64,000 nucleotides of DNA, taken from NCBI GenBank assembly GCA_017428545.1, contig JAFRQR010000009.1, forward strand, positions 28,237 to 92,236, in the 5' to 3' direction. Every line of letters starts with the position of its first letter. Positions within the stretch are counted from its first letter, which is position 1. The notes below the pieces were generated by a model that saw only the letters and a program-made list of their open reading frames with translations, made no database searches and had not been told where the DNA came from. The stretch is from Clostridiales bacterium. Its GTDB lineage: Bacteria > Bacillota > Clostridia > Saccharofermentanales > Saccharofermentanaceae. Of this stretch, positions 45,809 through 54,178 are shown in pieces. The translations under genes were made by a program, and so were the position numbers.

Positions 45809-47278
45809 TCAGGAGTCCTCCTTTTTTTCCTTCTTCCCGGACGGCGGATCACCCTTTGGTTTTTCTCCGGAAGGTGGAGCATCATGTTCTCCGCCTTCCG
45901 GTCCGCCCTTACTTCTGTCAGAAGAAGATTCTGTCACCAGTGTGATCGCCTCACCTGTTGATGCCGTTCCTTCGCTATACGCTACACCGTTTACATAGAG
46001 AGTATGGCCATTCAGATTGATTGCATCCGCATCGCAGGTAAGAGAGGTAACATAGGAATCTCCCGTAAGGATCCACTTCGATCCGGACTCGATCTCTACG
46101 TATACTTTCCCCTCGTTATCCGGGTTGATCGCACCCTGATAAGTTGAACCGGATGTAAGATACATATTCAACGCCGAGACACTGTCCACCAGGATGTCTC
46201 CATCCTGTTTCTGGTTCTTAAGAATGAGATTGACCTTTCCGCCGTTAGATCCTTCCGATCCCCAGCCGGCTGCGGCCGCACGAAGGAACACTCCTTCGCT
46301 GTCCTGATTGGTGATCTCCACATTCTCAAGCGTGATCGTTGTGACGGTATTATTAACGAAGAAGATATCCCCGTTTTTATTCACTAGCGATCCGTCTTTC
46401 ATGGCAAAAGAAGCTTCGCCTTCTTTGGCATCACCGGACATGGACTGGTAGATCATGACGGCCTGATACCACTCTGATTTATCACTATTCTTGGAGTTGT
46501 TATCCGCCACCAGAGTCACGTTATTCAGTGTTACGGAATTTCTTCCTTCCACCACTACGCCCTGCGAAGATGTGGATTCCATCTTTGCATCATTGACCGT
46601 GATATCTGCCGTCGAGTAGATGACCGGAGATCCTTTTCCATCTGTCGTGTAAGATCCGCCGGTAACGGTTACCGTGCCGCCTCCACGGTCCGACCTTATT
46701 GCCGCGGAAGAGTTTCCCGTAGTATGGATCGTGAGGTCCTCGGCATTCATCGTGCCGCCTCCGGTCGTCATCAGTCCGCCGGAACAATTCCCGGATGTGG
46801 TGATCTCAGAGTTACTGATATTTACCGTCGTTCCTTCGCCGTAAGAGAACACCGCGTTAGCATGTTTTCCTTCCGTATCGACTACGATATCCGACAGATC
46901 CAGAGTCGCTCCGTTCGTGGCAAAAATCGCGGAGTTGTCCCCATAGAAATCCGCCTCGTCGCCTTCCTCCGAATCGCCCGTTTTGGTGACGCGGACGTTG
47001 GAATAAGAAGCAGTTTTCCCGTCCGCCTCGATGGCATGTTCACCATCGCCGCTATTGGAGATCTCTTCATCTGTGGTAAGACTGCCTGTGCTTTTCGGTG
47101 CGGAAGATTCAGACTCTGCATCTTCACTCTCACTTCCGTCCGGCTCGGTTTCCGATGCCGATGTAGAGGTGGTTGTATCTGCATTCTTTTCGTCCCGGTT
47201 CGAGCAGGCCGTCATGGAAATCATCATTGCTGCGGTCAGCAAAAGGGCCAAAGTATTCATGTGTTTTCGGTTAAGCAT
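45809..47278 (-). CDS. Beta-helix repeat lipoprotein
   Basis: 489 residues. Signal peptide with lipobox ISMTAC (about residues 20-25), then a Ser/Thr/Glu-rich linker to about 75. Residues 80-430 show regular strand repeats (SNVRVTKTGD, LDLSDIVVDTEG, VNISNSEITTSG, MNAEDLTIHTTG) of a right-handed parallel beta-helix. The tail is rich in Gly, Pro and Lys. No pectate lyase or glycosidase active site is visible, so it is probably an adhesin or surface-binding protein. AGGGAG lies before the ATG. Its promoter has a 20-bp spacer. Confidence 0.78.
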   Translation of the reverse strand: MLNRKHMNTLALLLTAAMMISMTACSNRDEKNADTTTSTSASETEPDGSESEDAESESSAPKSTGSLTTDEEISNSGDGEHAIEADGKTASYSNVRVTKTGDSEEGDEADFYGDNSAIFATNGATLDLSDIVVDTEGKHANAVFSYGEGTTVNISNSEITTSGNCSGGLMTTGGGTMNAEDLTIHTTGNSSAAIRSDRGGGTVTVTGGSYTTDGKGSPVIYSTADITVNDAKMESTSSQGVVVEGRNSVTLNNVTLVADNNSKNSDKSEWYQAVMIYQSMSGDAKEGEASFAMKDGSLVNKNGDIFFVNNTVTTITLENVEITNQDSEGVFLRAAAAGWGSEGSNGGKVNLILKNQKQDGDILVDSVSALNMYLTSGSTYQGAINPDNEGKVYVEIESGSKWILTGDSYVTSLTCDADAINLNGHTLYVNGVAYSEGTASTGEAITLVTESSSDRSKGGPEGGEHDAPPSGEKPKGDPPSGKKEKKEDS

Positions 47279-47309
47279 TTTCGTCGTCTCCCTTCTGGTT
47301 TATGACACC

Positions 47310-47341
47310 AGTATAGGAGGCGAACCTTAAACCAACCTCAA
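47310..47341 (-). promoter_or_regulatory. MerR-like promoter with 20-bp spacer
   Basis: On the minus strand TTGAGG (47336-47341), 20 bp, TATACT (47310-47315). The spacer holds the near-direct repeat GTTGGTTTAAGGTTCG, and GAGG/CCTC bracket it. One of the MerR proteins upstream could act here. Confidence 0.5.
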
Positions 47342-47342
47342 G

Positions 47343-48386
47343 TCACACCGGCATCTTCTCCATATAGACGAACACCAGTTCATCGGTGATCTTTTTCTCA
47401 TTGAAGATCTTGTAGCCGAGTTTTTCGTATAGTCTTATATTATCCACACTTCTCGTGCTGGTAAAGAGCTCGTAGCGTCTTCCGGAATAGCATTTCTCGA
47501 TCGCCTGAAGAAGTCTGCTTCCGTACCCTTTTCCGCGGAAATCCGGATGCACCATGAGTTTGCCGATCAGGACAGAGCCGTCTTTTACCGTGGCCCGCAC
47601 GGAGCCGATGATCTTTCCGTCCTCGGAAGTCATCTTCAGGATGGGGCCCTTTTTGAATTCCTCCGTCACTTCGGCAAGCGTCTCTTTCAACGGCGGAATG
47701 TCCTTCGTCCCGAAAAGCGCCGCTTCGCTCTGGTAAGCAAGATACTGAAGATCCAGGATCTCTTTTAAGTCGTCTTCGGTTGCGCGCGTGATGTCGGGCT
47801 TGATGTAGTACACCAGATTCACCCTTACCTCGTGGCGCTGGATGTCGTTATTGCCGTAGCAGCAGGTATCGATGCCCATCAGGCGGAAGCCCTGGCTTCT
47901 GTAGAAAGCAAGGGCACGGACATTGCATGTCTGCGTTTCCAGCATGACGGCACGCCGGCCGTCCTTTCTTGCTTTTTCCTTCACGATATTCATCAGTTTC
48001 GTGCCGATTCCCTGACGGTGCAGTTCATCCGCCACCCACAATTCCGTGACCAGAAGACGGTTGCTCCACTCCTCCGGACAGCACTCGATGCAGGCGAGAA
48101 GCTTCTTCTTCGGAGCCATCTCCCCGTCTTTTGCGGGCTCCTCCGAAACGATGCCCCAGGCCTCGGCATCCGGCCAGTGCTCCGCGAAAAGTCCGTCCGG
48201 AAAATCATATTCCTCCGGGCAGTGCGTCACAGGCTTATCGAATTTCTTTTTTACCATATCCACATGGAACGAATCCCCATCCTCGCTGATCTCGACGTCG
48301 AAGTATTCTTCCGTCGTGTAACGCATCAGGATCGGCGTTCCTTTCCATTCCTCTTTCGAAAGAGGAATGATCTCATATGTATTCAT
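47343..48386 (-). CDS. Tandem GNAT protein, N-domain streptothricin acetyltransferase-like
   Basis: 347 residues with two GNAT domains. The first (1-195) has WVADELHRQGIGTKLMN and MLETQTCNVRALAFYRSQGF, then GIDTCCYGNND. This is close to the streptothricin acetyltransferase Sat (MLETQ.N..A..FY...GF..G..DT..Y.N as I recall it). The second (205-347) has KLMVHPDFRGKGYGSRLLQ and LYEKLGYKI. Sat itself is about 180 residues. AAGGAG lies before the ATG. Drug acetylation is possible, but not shown by the sequence alone. Confidence 0.82.
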   Translation of the reverse strand: MNTYEIIPLSKEEWKGTPILMRYTTEEYFDVEISEDGDSFHVDMVKKKFDKPVTHCPEEYDFPDGLFAEHWPDAEAWGIVSEEPAKDGEMAPKKKLLACIECCPEEWSNRLLVTELWVADELHRQGIGTKLMNIVKEKARKDGRRAVMLETQTCNVRALAFYRSQGFRLMGIDTCCYGNNDIQRHEVRVNLVYYIKPDITRATEDDLKEILDLQYLAYQSEAALFGTKDIPPLKETLAEVTEEFKKGPILKMTSEDGKIIGSVRATVKDGSVLIGKLMVHPDFRGKGYGSRLLQAIEKCYSGRRYELFTSTRSVDNIRLYEKLGYKIFNEKKITDELVFVYMEKMPV

Positions 48387-48462
48387 TTTTCTTAACTCCT
48401 TTATCTCGGCGCCTCTTTTAGACGCCCATGCCGGTCATTTCAACACAGACAGGAAGCCTCGG

Positions 48463-49440
48463 TCATGACCAGCTATTAAACTTCACGCGCTCGGAGAAAG
48501 CCTTCTTACTCGGCGCATGAAAATCGTCAAGTGCCCGTCCCACGGGAAGGATACAGACGACGTCGTATTCCTCCGGCACATGAAGGATCGCACCGATCTT
48601 ATCGCAGATCCTATCCTCGTCCGTGATGTGTCCCTCGTACCAGCAGCTCTGATAACCCAGTTCCACGATGGCCAGAAGCATATTCTCGATGGCCGCCGAA
48701 TAGTCCTGGATCGCGAAGCAGCGGTCGCGATAGGCATTGATCCGTCGCGTCAGGACAACGATCATGGCCGGCGCCGTCTGTGCGACCGGCGGATCCAGCA
48801 CGCCCTTGATTTGATCGAGCACTTCTTTGTCGTCCACGATCACCACATCCGTAGTCTGCTTGTTGCATCCGGACGGAGCGTCGATCCCTGCAGATGCGAT
48901 CGCTTTAAGGTCTTCCTTCGGGACTTTTTCGTCGGCAAAAGCACCTCGGTAGCTGTGTCTTGCAGCGATCGTCTGAAGGGCGCTTCTAAGCCCCATGATG
49001 TAGATCTGGCACGGGTTCGCCTCGTCCCAGACGCTCTCGATGACTTCCATTTCCTTAAAGCCCAGGCTCTTATAGAAAGCATTCGTGATGTCGTAATCCT
49101 CGTACATGCCCTCCTTCACGGTCTTGACCTGGATGAAGGAAAATCCTTCTCTTACGGCATAGTCCTTCGCCGCGGCGAAGAGACGGCGGCCGTAGCCTTT
49201 TCTATGGCAGGTCTTAAGGACACCCATCACGGCCAGTTCCATCGTGGCATCACCTGTCTGCTTCAGGCAGAGGAACCCCACAGTTTTTTCTTCCTCGCAT
49301 GCCGCCCAGAAGGGCCAGTCCACACATTCACGGATATACTGCTCGCGGCTCTCCTCGACTTCGAACCACTCCGGAAGGGCCTCCAGGATCGCACGGGCAA
49401 TCGATTTCTTTTCATTCTCATCAGTAATAAATCTAATCAT
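48463..49440 (-). CDS. GNAT-nitroreductase fusion
   Basis: 325 residues. The N-part (1-150) is a GNAT domain with MGVLKTCHRKGYGRRLFAAA and AFYKSLGF. The C-part (155-325) is a small FMN nitroreductase (RHSYRGAFADEKVPKEDLKAI, SAGIDAPSGCNKQTTD and LLAIVELGYQSCWYEG). The FMN phosphate-binding arginines of the start are RHSYR. GGAGG lies before the ATG. A two-domain protein would acetylate one substrate and reduce another, perhaps the same compound. This pairing is not one I have seen described. Confidence 0.83.
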   Translation of the reverse strand: MIRFITDENEKKSIARAILEALPEWFEVEESREQYIRECVDWPFWAACEEEKTVGFLCLKQTGDATMELAVMGVLKTCHRKGYGRRLFAAAKDYAVREGFSFIQVKTVKEGMYEDYDITNAFYKSLGFKEMEVIESVWDEANPCQIYIMGLRSALQTIAARHSYRGAFADEKVPKEDLKAIASAGIDAPSGCNKQTTDVVIVDDKEVLDQIKGVLDPPVAQTAPAMIVVLTRRINAYRDRCFAIQDYSAAIENMLLAIVELGYQSCWYEGHITDEDRICDKIGAILHVPEEYDVVCILPVGRALDDFHAPSKKAFSERVKFNSWS

Positions 49441-49451
49441 AGTACCTCCAA

Positions 49452-50144
49452 TTATTCTATTGTGGCACCCCCACGGGAGCCGATAGTTTCTTCGTAAACT
49501 ATAGTATGAACGGGACGGATATTTCCGTCTTCCACATATCGGATCGTGCCGACGGTATCGGTGCGTCCGTCTTTTATGAAGATCGCGCTCAGATCATTCA
49601 TGGCATAGAGCGGATGGATCTTCGATGCTTCCAGGATTTTTCCGTAGCGCTCCTGGTCCTCTGTGTCATAGTGGGAAAGGATCGTGATATTTGTCACACC
49701 CAGACCCTCGTAGGGTTCCATTTTTTCCCAGATATCGATGGTGGTCTTACCGAGATTCATCGAGCCGGCACTGACACCGAGAAGCACGGCATCACTGTCT
49801 TTAATAGCATCGGCAATATCCTTCTCCCTGATGAGAGCCATCTGCGCGGTGGGATTTCCGCCCATAAGAAAAATGCAAGAAGCCTCTGAGAGCAGGTTCT
49901 TCGCCTCGGAAGGATCCGTTCTCCTGTCGATGACACAGTGTTTTTCAAACGGCAGACCGGCTTCTTCGAACATGGCGTGCATACCGTCCGAATCCTCGTC
50001 ATTTCTTTTGGAATCTTCCGGCCAGGCACTAACGAACACCAGGCTTTTCCGGACAGTAATTTCCGCCTGAAGCCTTGAAGCGATCTCTTCCGGGAAGTGA
50101 TGGTCCGGGAACCCGCTGAATAACCCGATCAGCTGCTTTCTCAT
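49452..50144 (-). CDS. Peptidase E / S51 family (cyanophycinase-like)
   Basis: 230 residues. The nucleophile elbow is LLGVSAGSMNL (about 120-130), with LMGGNPTAQ (about 92-100) and the H-rich ILSHYDTE region later. S51 peptidases cut N-terminal Asp from dipeptides. AGGGAAG lies before the ATG, which overlaps the methyltransferase stop (ATGA), so they are translated together. Substrate not known. Confidence 0.85.
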   Translation of the reverse strand: MRKQLIGLFSGFPDHHFPEEIASRLQAEITVRKSLVFVSAWPEDSKRNDEDSDGMHAMFEEAGLPFEKHCVIDRRTDPSEAKNLLSEASCIFLMGGNPTAQMALIREKDIADAIKDSDAVLLGVSAGSMNLGKTTIDIWEKMEPYEGLGVTNITILSHYDTEDQERYGKILEASKIHPLYAMNDLSAIFIKDGRTDTVGTIRYVEDGNIRPVHTIVYEETIGSRGGATIE

Positions 50145-50959
50145 TTCTTTCCCTCTTTTCTCGAAACGATCATCAGATGTTCCGTATGTGTCAGGAAATC
50201 TTCTTTATCGCAGAAGCGGATCGCGTAGTCATACCAGGCCAGACGGATCTTTCTCGGGGTCTCCGCAAGGAGACGGCGGTATGGCGCAAGGATACTCTCC
50301 TGACCGAATATCTTTACCGTCGTAAGACCCGGAATCTTTCCGATCAGTTTCTTCGCGTCGGGAATGGTCGTCATATACGAATAGGTAAAAGCGTCTAAAG
50401 CTAGACTCTCGTCCCTTGCGCAGGCCTCATAGACCGGCTTCTCTTGTTCGCGGCAGATGCTTTCCCGCAGATCCCGAAGGCCATATACCACGCCCCCGAA
50501 AAGCAGGATAAAGCTGGTAAAAAGAAGTCCGCCCGGCTTTAGTACCCGCTTGGCTTCTGTTAATGCCCGGATCCGGTTCTTTTCGCTAAGAAGGTGGTAC
50601 ATCGGTCCCATGAGAAAAACGACGTCGAAAGTGTTATCGGAAAAGCGCGACAGATCCATGGCATCGCCCTGTATTGCCGTGAAACGAACACCATACTGAT
50701 AAGCCTTTTTCTTGGCAAAGCGTATGTTCTCCGGGCTTAGATCGAAAAGGGTCACCTCGTGTCCCTTCTTGGCATAGTACACCGAATAATGCCCCGGGCC
50801 GCCTCCGATATCGAGGATCGTGGCACCTTCCGGGATCATCTGATCCATCATGTGGACGGTGATATATTTCTCATATGGGTGGTCTTTCTGCAGCCGGTCC
50901 CATTCCTTTTTCGGGTGGCTGTCATAATATTCCTGAATGATTTCTTTCTGCTCTTTCAT
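50141..50959 (-). CDS. Class I SAM-dependent methyltransferase
   Basis: 272 residues. Motif I is ILDIGGGPGHYSVYYA (about 48-63), motif II VTLFDLSPENI, motif III FDVVFLMGPMYHL. The C-half has no recognised target domain. GGAGGG precedes the ATG. It heads an operon with the peptidase E gene, ending with the GNAT-nitroreductase 11 bases further. Similar enzymes methylate small molecules such as drugs or quinones. Confidence 0.85.
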   Translation of the reverse strand: MKEQKEIIQEYYDSHPKKEWDRLQKDHPYEKYITVHMMDQMIPEGATILDIGGGPGHYSVYYAKKGHEVTLFDLSPENIRFAKKKAYQYGVRFTAIQGDAMDLSRFSDNTFDVVFLMGPMYHLLSEKNRIRALTEAKRVLKPGGLLFTSFILLFGGVVYGLRDLRESICREQEKPVYEACARDESLALDAFTYSYMTTIPDAKKLIGKIPGLTTVKIFGQESILAPYRRLLAETPRKIRLAWYDYAIRFCDKEDFLTHTEHLMIVSRKEGKK

Positions 50960-51018
50960 AAATTCCCTCCGGCGGTCTTTCAGAAACGCTCTTTTGGAGG
51001 ATCACCTTCATGCGTTTC

Positions 51019-52272
51019 TTACACGACCTCGGTCGTTACCGTTTTTATGTCCTCTTTTGTGTTCTTTATGGCGATCTGAAAAGCATCTTCGTAGATCACT
51101 TCACCCGGAAGTTCCGTACACTCTGTCCGGTAGAGCTTGACGCCGTATTTCCTGCACATATTCCGATAGAAGTCCATCTGCTGCCAGATCCCGTTTCCTT
51201 CTTCCGTGTCCTTAAACCAAGTCGTAGCATTATCCGGATTCCCCTGCTCATAAAAAGGCGGAACCGGAAGGATCTCCTCGAAATAGACTCTGTTTTTCCA
51301 GTACTCTTTTTCTTCCTCTTCCGTCAGGAGCTTGGCTTCCACCAGTTTCCAGACCGCCGTGAAGATCCCTCTCGGCTGCTGGGTAAGATATGCAATGTCT
51401 TGCGTGTGTACTCTGTAATAAAGCATAGATTTTTCTCCTTCTTCTTTTCCGCTTCCGGTGATCCTATCAAGGATCGTCGCGACTCCGTCTTCTTCGTTCG
51501 TCCCTGTGACCGTATCGGCCACGTTCTTTACTTCTTCGATGGCATTGCCCATGGCTACGCCATATCCGATATTTCTTATACTCTCCACGTCATCGTGATC
51601 GTCTCCGAAATAGGCCGCTTCCGATACCGGGATCCCTTCTCTTTCCAGAAGTTTTTTCACACCACTCCACTTCGTTGCCGAGGTGCTCATGATCTGGAAA
51701 AGCCACCCTTCTGCCACGGTGAAATATGCATCTTCCGAAAGACCGTTTTCAGATAGGATCCCCTTTATCCTTTCCGGGATCTGATCCGAGGGGCAAAGCG
51801 GCTCCGCCGGGATCGTCACTGAAAATAGCTTATGTTCTTTTCCCGCGATCAGGATCTTATAAAGATCGACTTCTTGAAGAAGAGAAAGAAGGTCAGGAAC
51901 CGCCGGTGTATCCCACTCGGGGATCTCGATATTTCCGAAGATGCCTTTGCTTGTTTCCAGCACCACGATCAGGTCATCATGCGAAAGAACGGCGGAAAGT
52001 GCTTTTGCTGCGGCGTCCTTGGAAAAGCCGTTACTGATCACGGTATCTCCGAACCTGATCCTCGCCCCGTTTAATGTGATCAGGGCATCGGCCTCGGTGA
52101 ACTCTTTATACATCGCAGAGATCGCACGCTCGGGCCGGGCAGACGCGACCGCCCATATTCCGCCTTCTTCCCGAAAAGCACGGATCGCTTTCATGGTGCG
52201 CTCCGAGATCGTCTTGTCGTTTCGGAGAACAGTTCCGTCAAGGTCTGTAAAAACTGCGCGTATCTTATCCAT
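51019..52272 (-). CDS. HAD-IIB phosphatase fused to an unknown C-terminal domain
   Basis: 417 residues. Residues 1-275 are a Cof-type HAD hydrolase: FTDLDGTVLRN (motif 1, about 8-18), TKWSG with the catalytic Lys, and YFGDDHDDVESI (about 215-226). The C-domain (283-417) starts at an internal Met, MLYYRVHTQDIAYLTQQP. That Met (ATG at 51424-51426) has AAGGAG eight bases upstream, so it can be made alone. The C-domain looks like a stand-alone clostridial protein with no function known to me. AGGAGG lies before the main ATG. Confidence 0.82.
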   Translation of the reverse strand: MDKIRAVFTDLDGTVLRNDKTISERTMKAIRAFREEGGIWAVASARPERAISAMYKEFTEADALITLNGARIRFGDTVISNGFSKDAAAKALSAVLSHDDLIVVLETSKGIFGNIEIPEWDTPAVPDLLSLLQEVDLYKILIAGKEHKLFSVTIPAEPLCPSDQIPERIKGILSENGLSEDAYFTVAEGWLFQIMSTSATKWSGVKKLLEREGIPVSEAAYFGDDHDDVESIRNIGYGVAMGNAIEEVKNVADTVTGTNEEDGVATILDRITGSGKEEGEKSMLYYRVHTQDIAYLTQQPRGIFTAVWKLVEAKLLTEEEEKEYWKNRVYFEEILPVPPFYEQGNPDNATTWFKDTEEGNGIWQQMDFYRNMCRKYGVKLYRTECTELPGEVIYEDAFQIAIKNTKEDIKTVTTEVV

Positions 52273-52307
52273 CAGCGCCCTCCTTATGGCATCTTTATGT
52301 GTCTTTC

Positions 52308-53009
52308 TTATGTGAAAAACTCCGGTTCGTCGAAGACGAATCCGTGATCCAGAAGTTTCTGGATCAGTGTCTTATAGTATTCCGGCACCAGTTCCTCCGT
52401 CTCGTCATGCGCGTGGATCAGAAGAAGATGGCTTCCCTCCTCATCTGTGAGCAGCGGCTTTCCAAGCACCGGATCGGCTTCCTCTGCGCGCGCCAGGATA
52501 TTCTCCATCGTGACCCCGCTGCCCGGACGGATCTCGTACTCGGCAAAATCATATGTCCAGAACGTATCGATATCTTTGTCCAGTCCCATCTCTTTCCAGA
52601 ACGCATACGGGATCCGGGTATCCTTCACTTTATGGAAACCATTCTCCCGAAGATATGCCTGCAGGGCATCTTTATTCTCTCCGCCCTTATCGCCATATGG
52701 GAAACGGAACGGACGGTATTTGCGCTCCACGCCGGCATCCTTATAGAGCTGGTCCAGGAGCTTCTCCGTCTTCTCGATCTCGGATATCCCCTCTTCGAGT
52801 GTCAGCTTCGAGAAGAAAGGATGTGTGAAGCTGTGGTTACCGACGATCGCACCTTTTTGCAGCGCATAGACGGCGTTATCGTAGTGCTCCAGGACCCGCT
52901 CGCCCCAGGCGAACATCAGGACCGGTATTTTCTTCTCACAAAGATAATCCACGATCGCACGGGTGTTATTGGAAGCGATATCGTCCATCGTCAGAACAGC
53001 ATGTTTCAT
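52308..53009 (-). CDS. Polysaccharide deacetylase family protein
   Basis: 233 residues. NodB-type motifs: TMDDIASNN (motif 1 Asp pair), HSFTHPFF (zinc histidines, about 59-66) and RFPYGDKGG (about 102-110), with LLIHAHD near the C-terminus. No signal peptide, so it is intracellular, like a few chitooligosaccharide or small-molecule deacetylases. AGGAT is upstream of the ATG with loose spacing. Shares direction with the HAD gene, 35 bases away. Confidence 0.85.
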   Translation of the reverse strand: MKHAVLTMDDIASNNTRAIVDYLCEKKIPVLMFAWGERVLEHYDNAVYALQKGAIVGNHSFTHPFFSKLTLEEGISEIEKTEKLLDQLYKDAGVERKYRPFRFPYGDKGGENKDALQAYLRENGFHKVKDTRIPYAFWKEMGLDKDIDTFWTYDFAEYEIRPGSGVTMENILARAEEADPVLGKPLLTDEEGSHLLLIHAHDETEELVPEYYKTLIQKLLDHGFVFDEPEFFT

Positions 53010-53137
53010 GTCCGGTACATCCTTTCAAAGAAAAAGAAACTATATAAAAAATAGTACCAAACCCTATGCCAAAATAATAGAGCCCGACAGTATAACGGAG
53101 CCCACGGAAAAACGGATCTGAAAAGATACAGGTGCTT

Positions 53138-54076
53138 TTAGAGAAGAGTCAGGAGAAGCGACATCACGGGGATCGTGAAGATGCAAAGGATCGTGGAAAG
53201 AAGGATGCAGTTCGCACTCATTTTCTGCTCTTTTCCATGGATCTCGGCCATGTTCAGAATAACGGACGCGCAGGGTACGGAGCCCAGGATAAAAAGGCTT
53301 GCCTTAAAGGCATACCGCACCGGAAGGACGAATGCGACCGCAAAAGAGATGAGCGGGAATATAAGAAGCTTTCCGGCACAGATCAGGTACACGAAAGGCT
53401 CGGAGAAAAGCTCTTTGAACTTGATCGTCGAAAGGCGTATGCCGAGGATCAGCATACATACCGGCGTCGTCATCTTCCCGAGAAGCACGATCCCGTCGCT
53501 TACTTTTCCCGGAAAATATTTCTGCACTCCCGCGATGTAAAGAAGTATCCCCGCAACAAGTGAAAGCACGGCCGGGTTGATGACCGCAGAACGGATCGAG
53601 ATGTATTTTCTGTCCAGCGTCAGGCAATAGACCGCCGCCGTAAAGACCAGGATATTCATCGAGATCACATAGACCGACGAATAGCAGGCGACCTCCGGAT
53701 GATCCGGAAGCAGCGCCTGGATAAGAGGCATTCCGAAGAATCCGCAGTTTCCGAGTGCGGAACCGATGGCCAGCATCCTGTATTTGTTGATGTGGAATTT
53801 CTTCCGGAGGATCAGGTAAAGCGACAGGAGAAATGCGACCTCGACCGCAAATGAGACGAGGAAGAAAAGTCCCATATCGCGAAGTGCCGCCCAGGAAAAC
53901 TCCATGGAGAAGAAAGAAGAGATTATCATACACGGCGAAAGGACGTAGATCAGCACCGACGACATCGTGGAAAGATGATCCGCCACGGCTTTCTTCGCTT
54001 TGCCCAGAAGGTATCCCGGGAACATATACATCAGCGCGACAAATACGCTTATAAATGCGACTTTAAATGCAACCAT
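53138..54076 (-). CDS. AEC family transporter (auxin efflux carrier-like)
   Basis: 312 residues with ten predicted helices in two repeats. The NCGFFGMPLIQALL block (about 108-121) and the PCASVILNMAEIHGKE block (about 271-286) are the AEC crossover motifs. Bacterial members export or import organic acids such as malate. GAGG lies before the ATG. Stands alone between the deacetylase and the NUDIX-APH genes. Confidence 0.9.
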   Translation of the reverse strand: MVAFKVAFISVFVALMYMFPGYLLGKAKKAVADHLSTMSSVLIYVLSPCMIISSFFSMEFSWAALRDMGLFFLVSFAVEVAFLLSLYLILRKKFHINKYRMLAIGSALGNCGFFGMPLIQALLPDHPEVACYSSVYVISMNILVFTAAVYCLTLDRKYISIRSAVINPAVLSLVAGILLYIAGVQKYFPGKVSDGIVLLGKMTTPVCMLILGIRLSTIKFKELFSEPFVYLICAGKLLIFPLISFAVAFVLPVRYAFKASLFILGSVPCASVILNMAEIHGKEQKMSANCILLSTILCIFTIPVMSLLLTLL

Positions 54077-54178
54077 ATAATCCTCGCTTTTGAATACTCG
54101 AAGATTATAGCGTATCGGGAGAATTATTCAATTCCTATTCTTATCGGAAAGTATCCATATTCTGCACAAAAATCAGGA

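Noticed and set aside
45802..45835. Terminator between the convergent merR and beta-helix genes
   Set aside because: Only a 4-bp stem (AGGA/TCCT) precedes the T-run, and it overlaps the coding end of the minus-strand gene; too weak to list.
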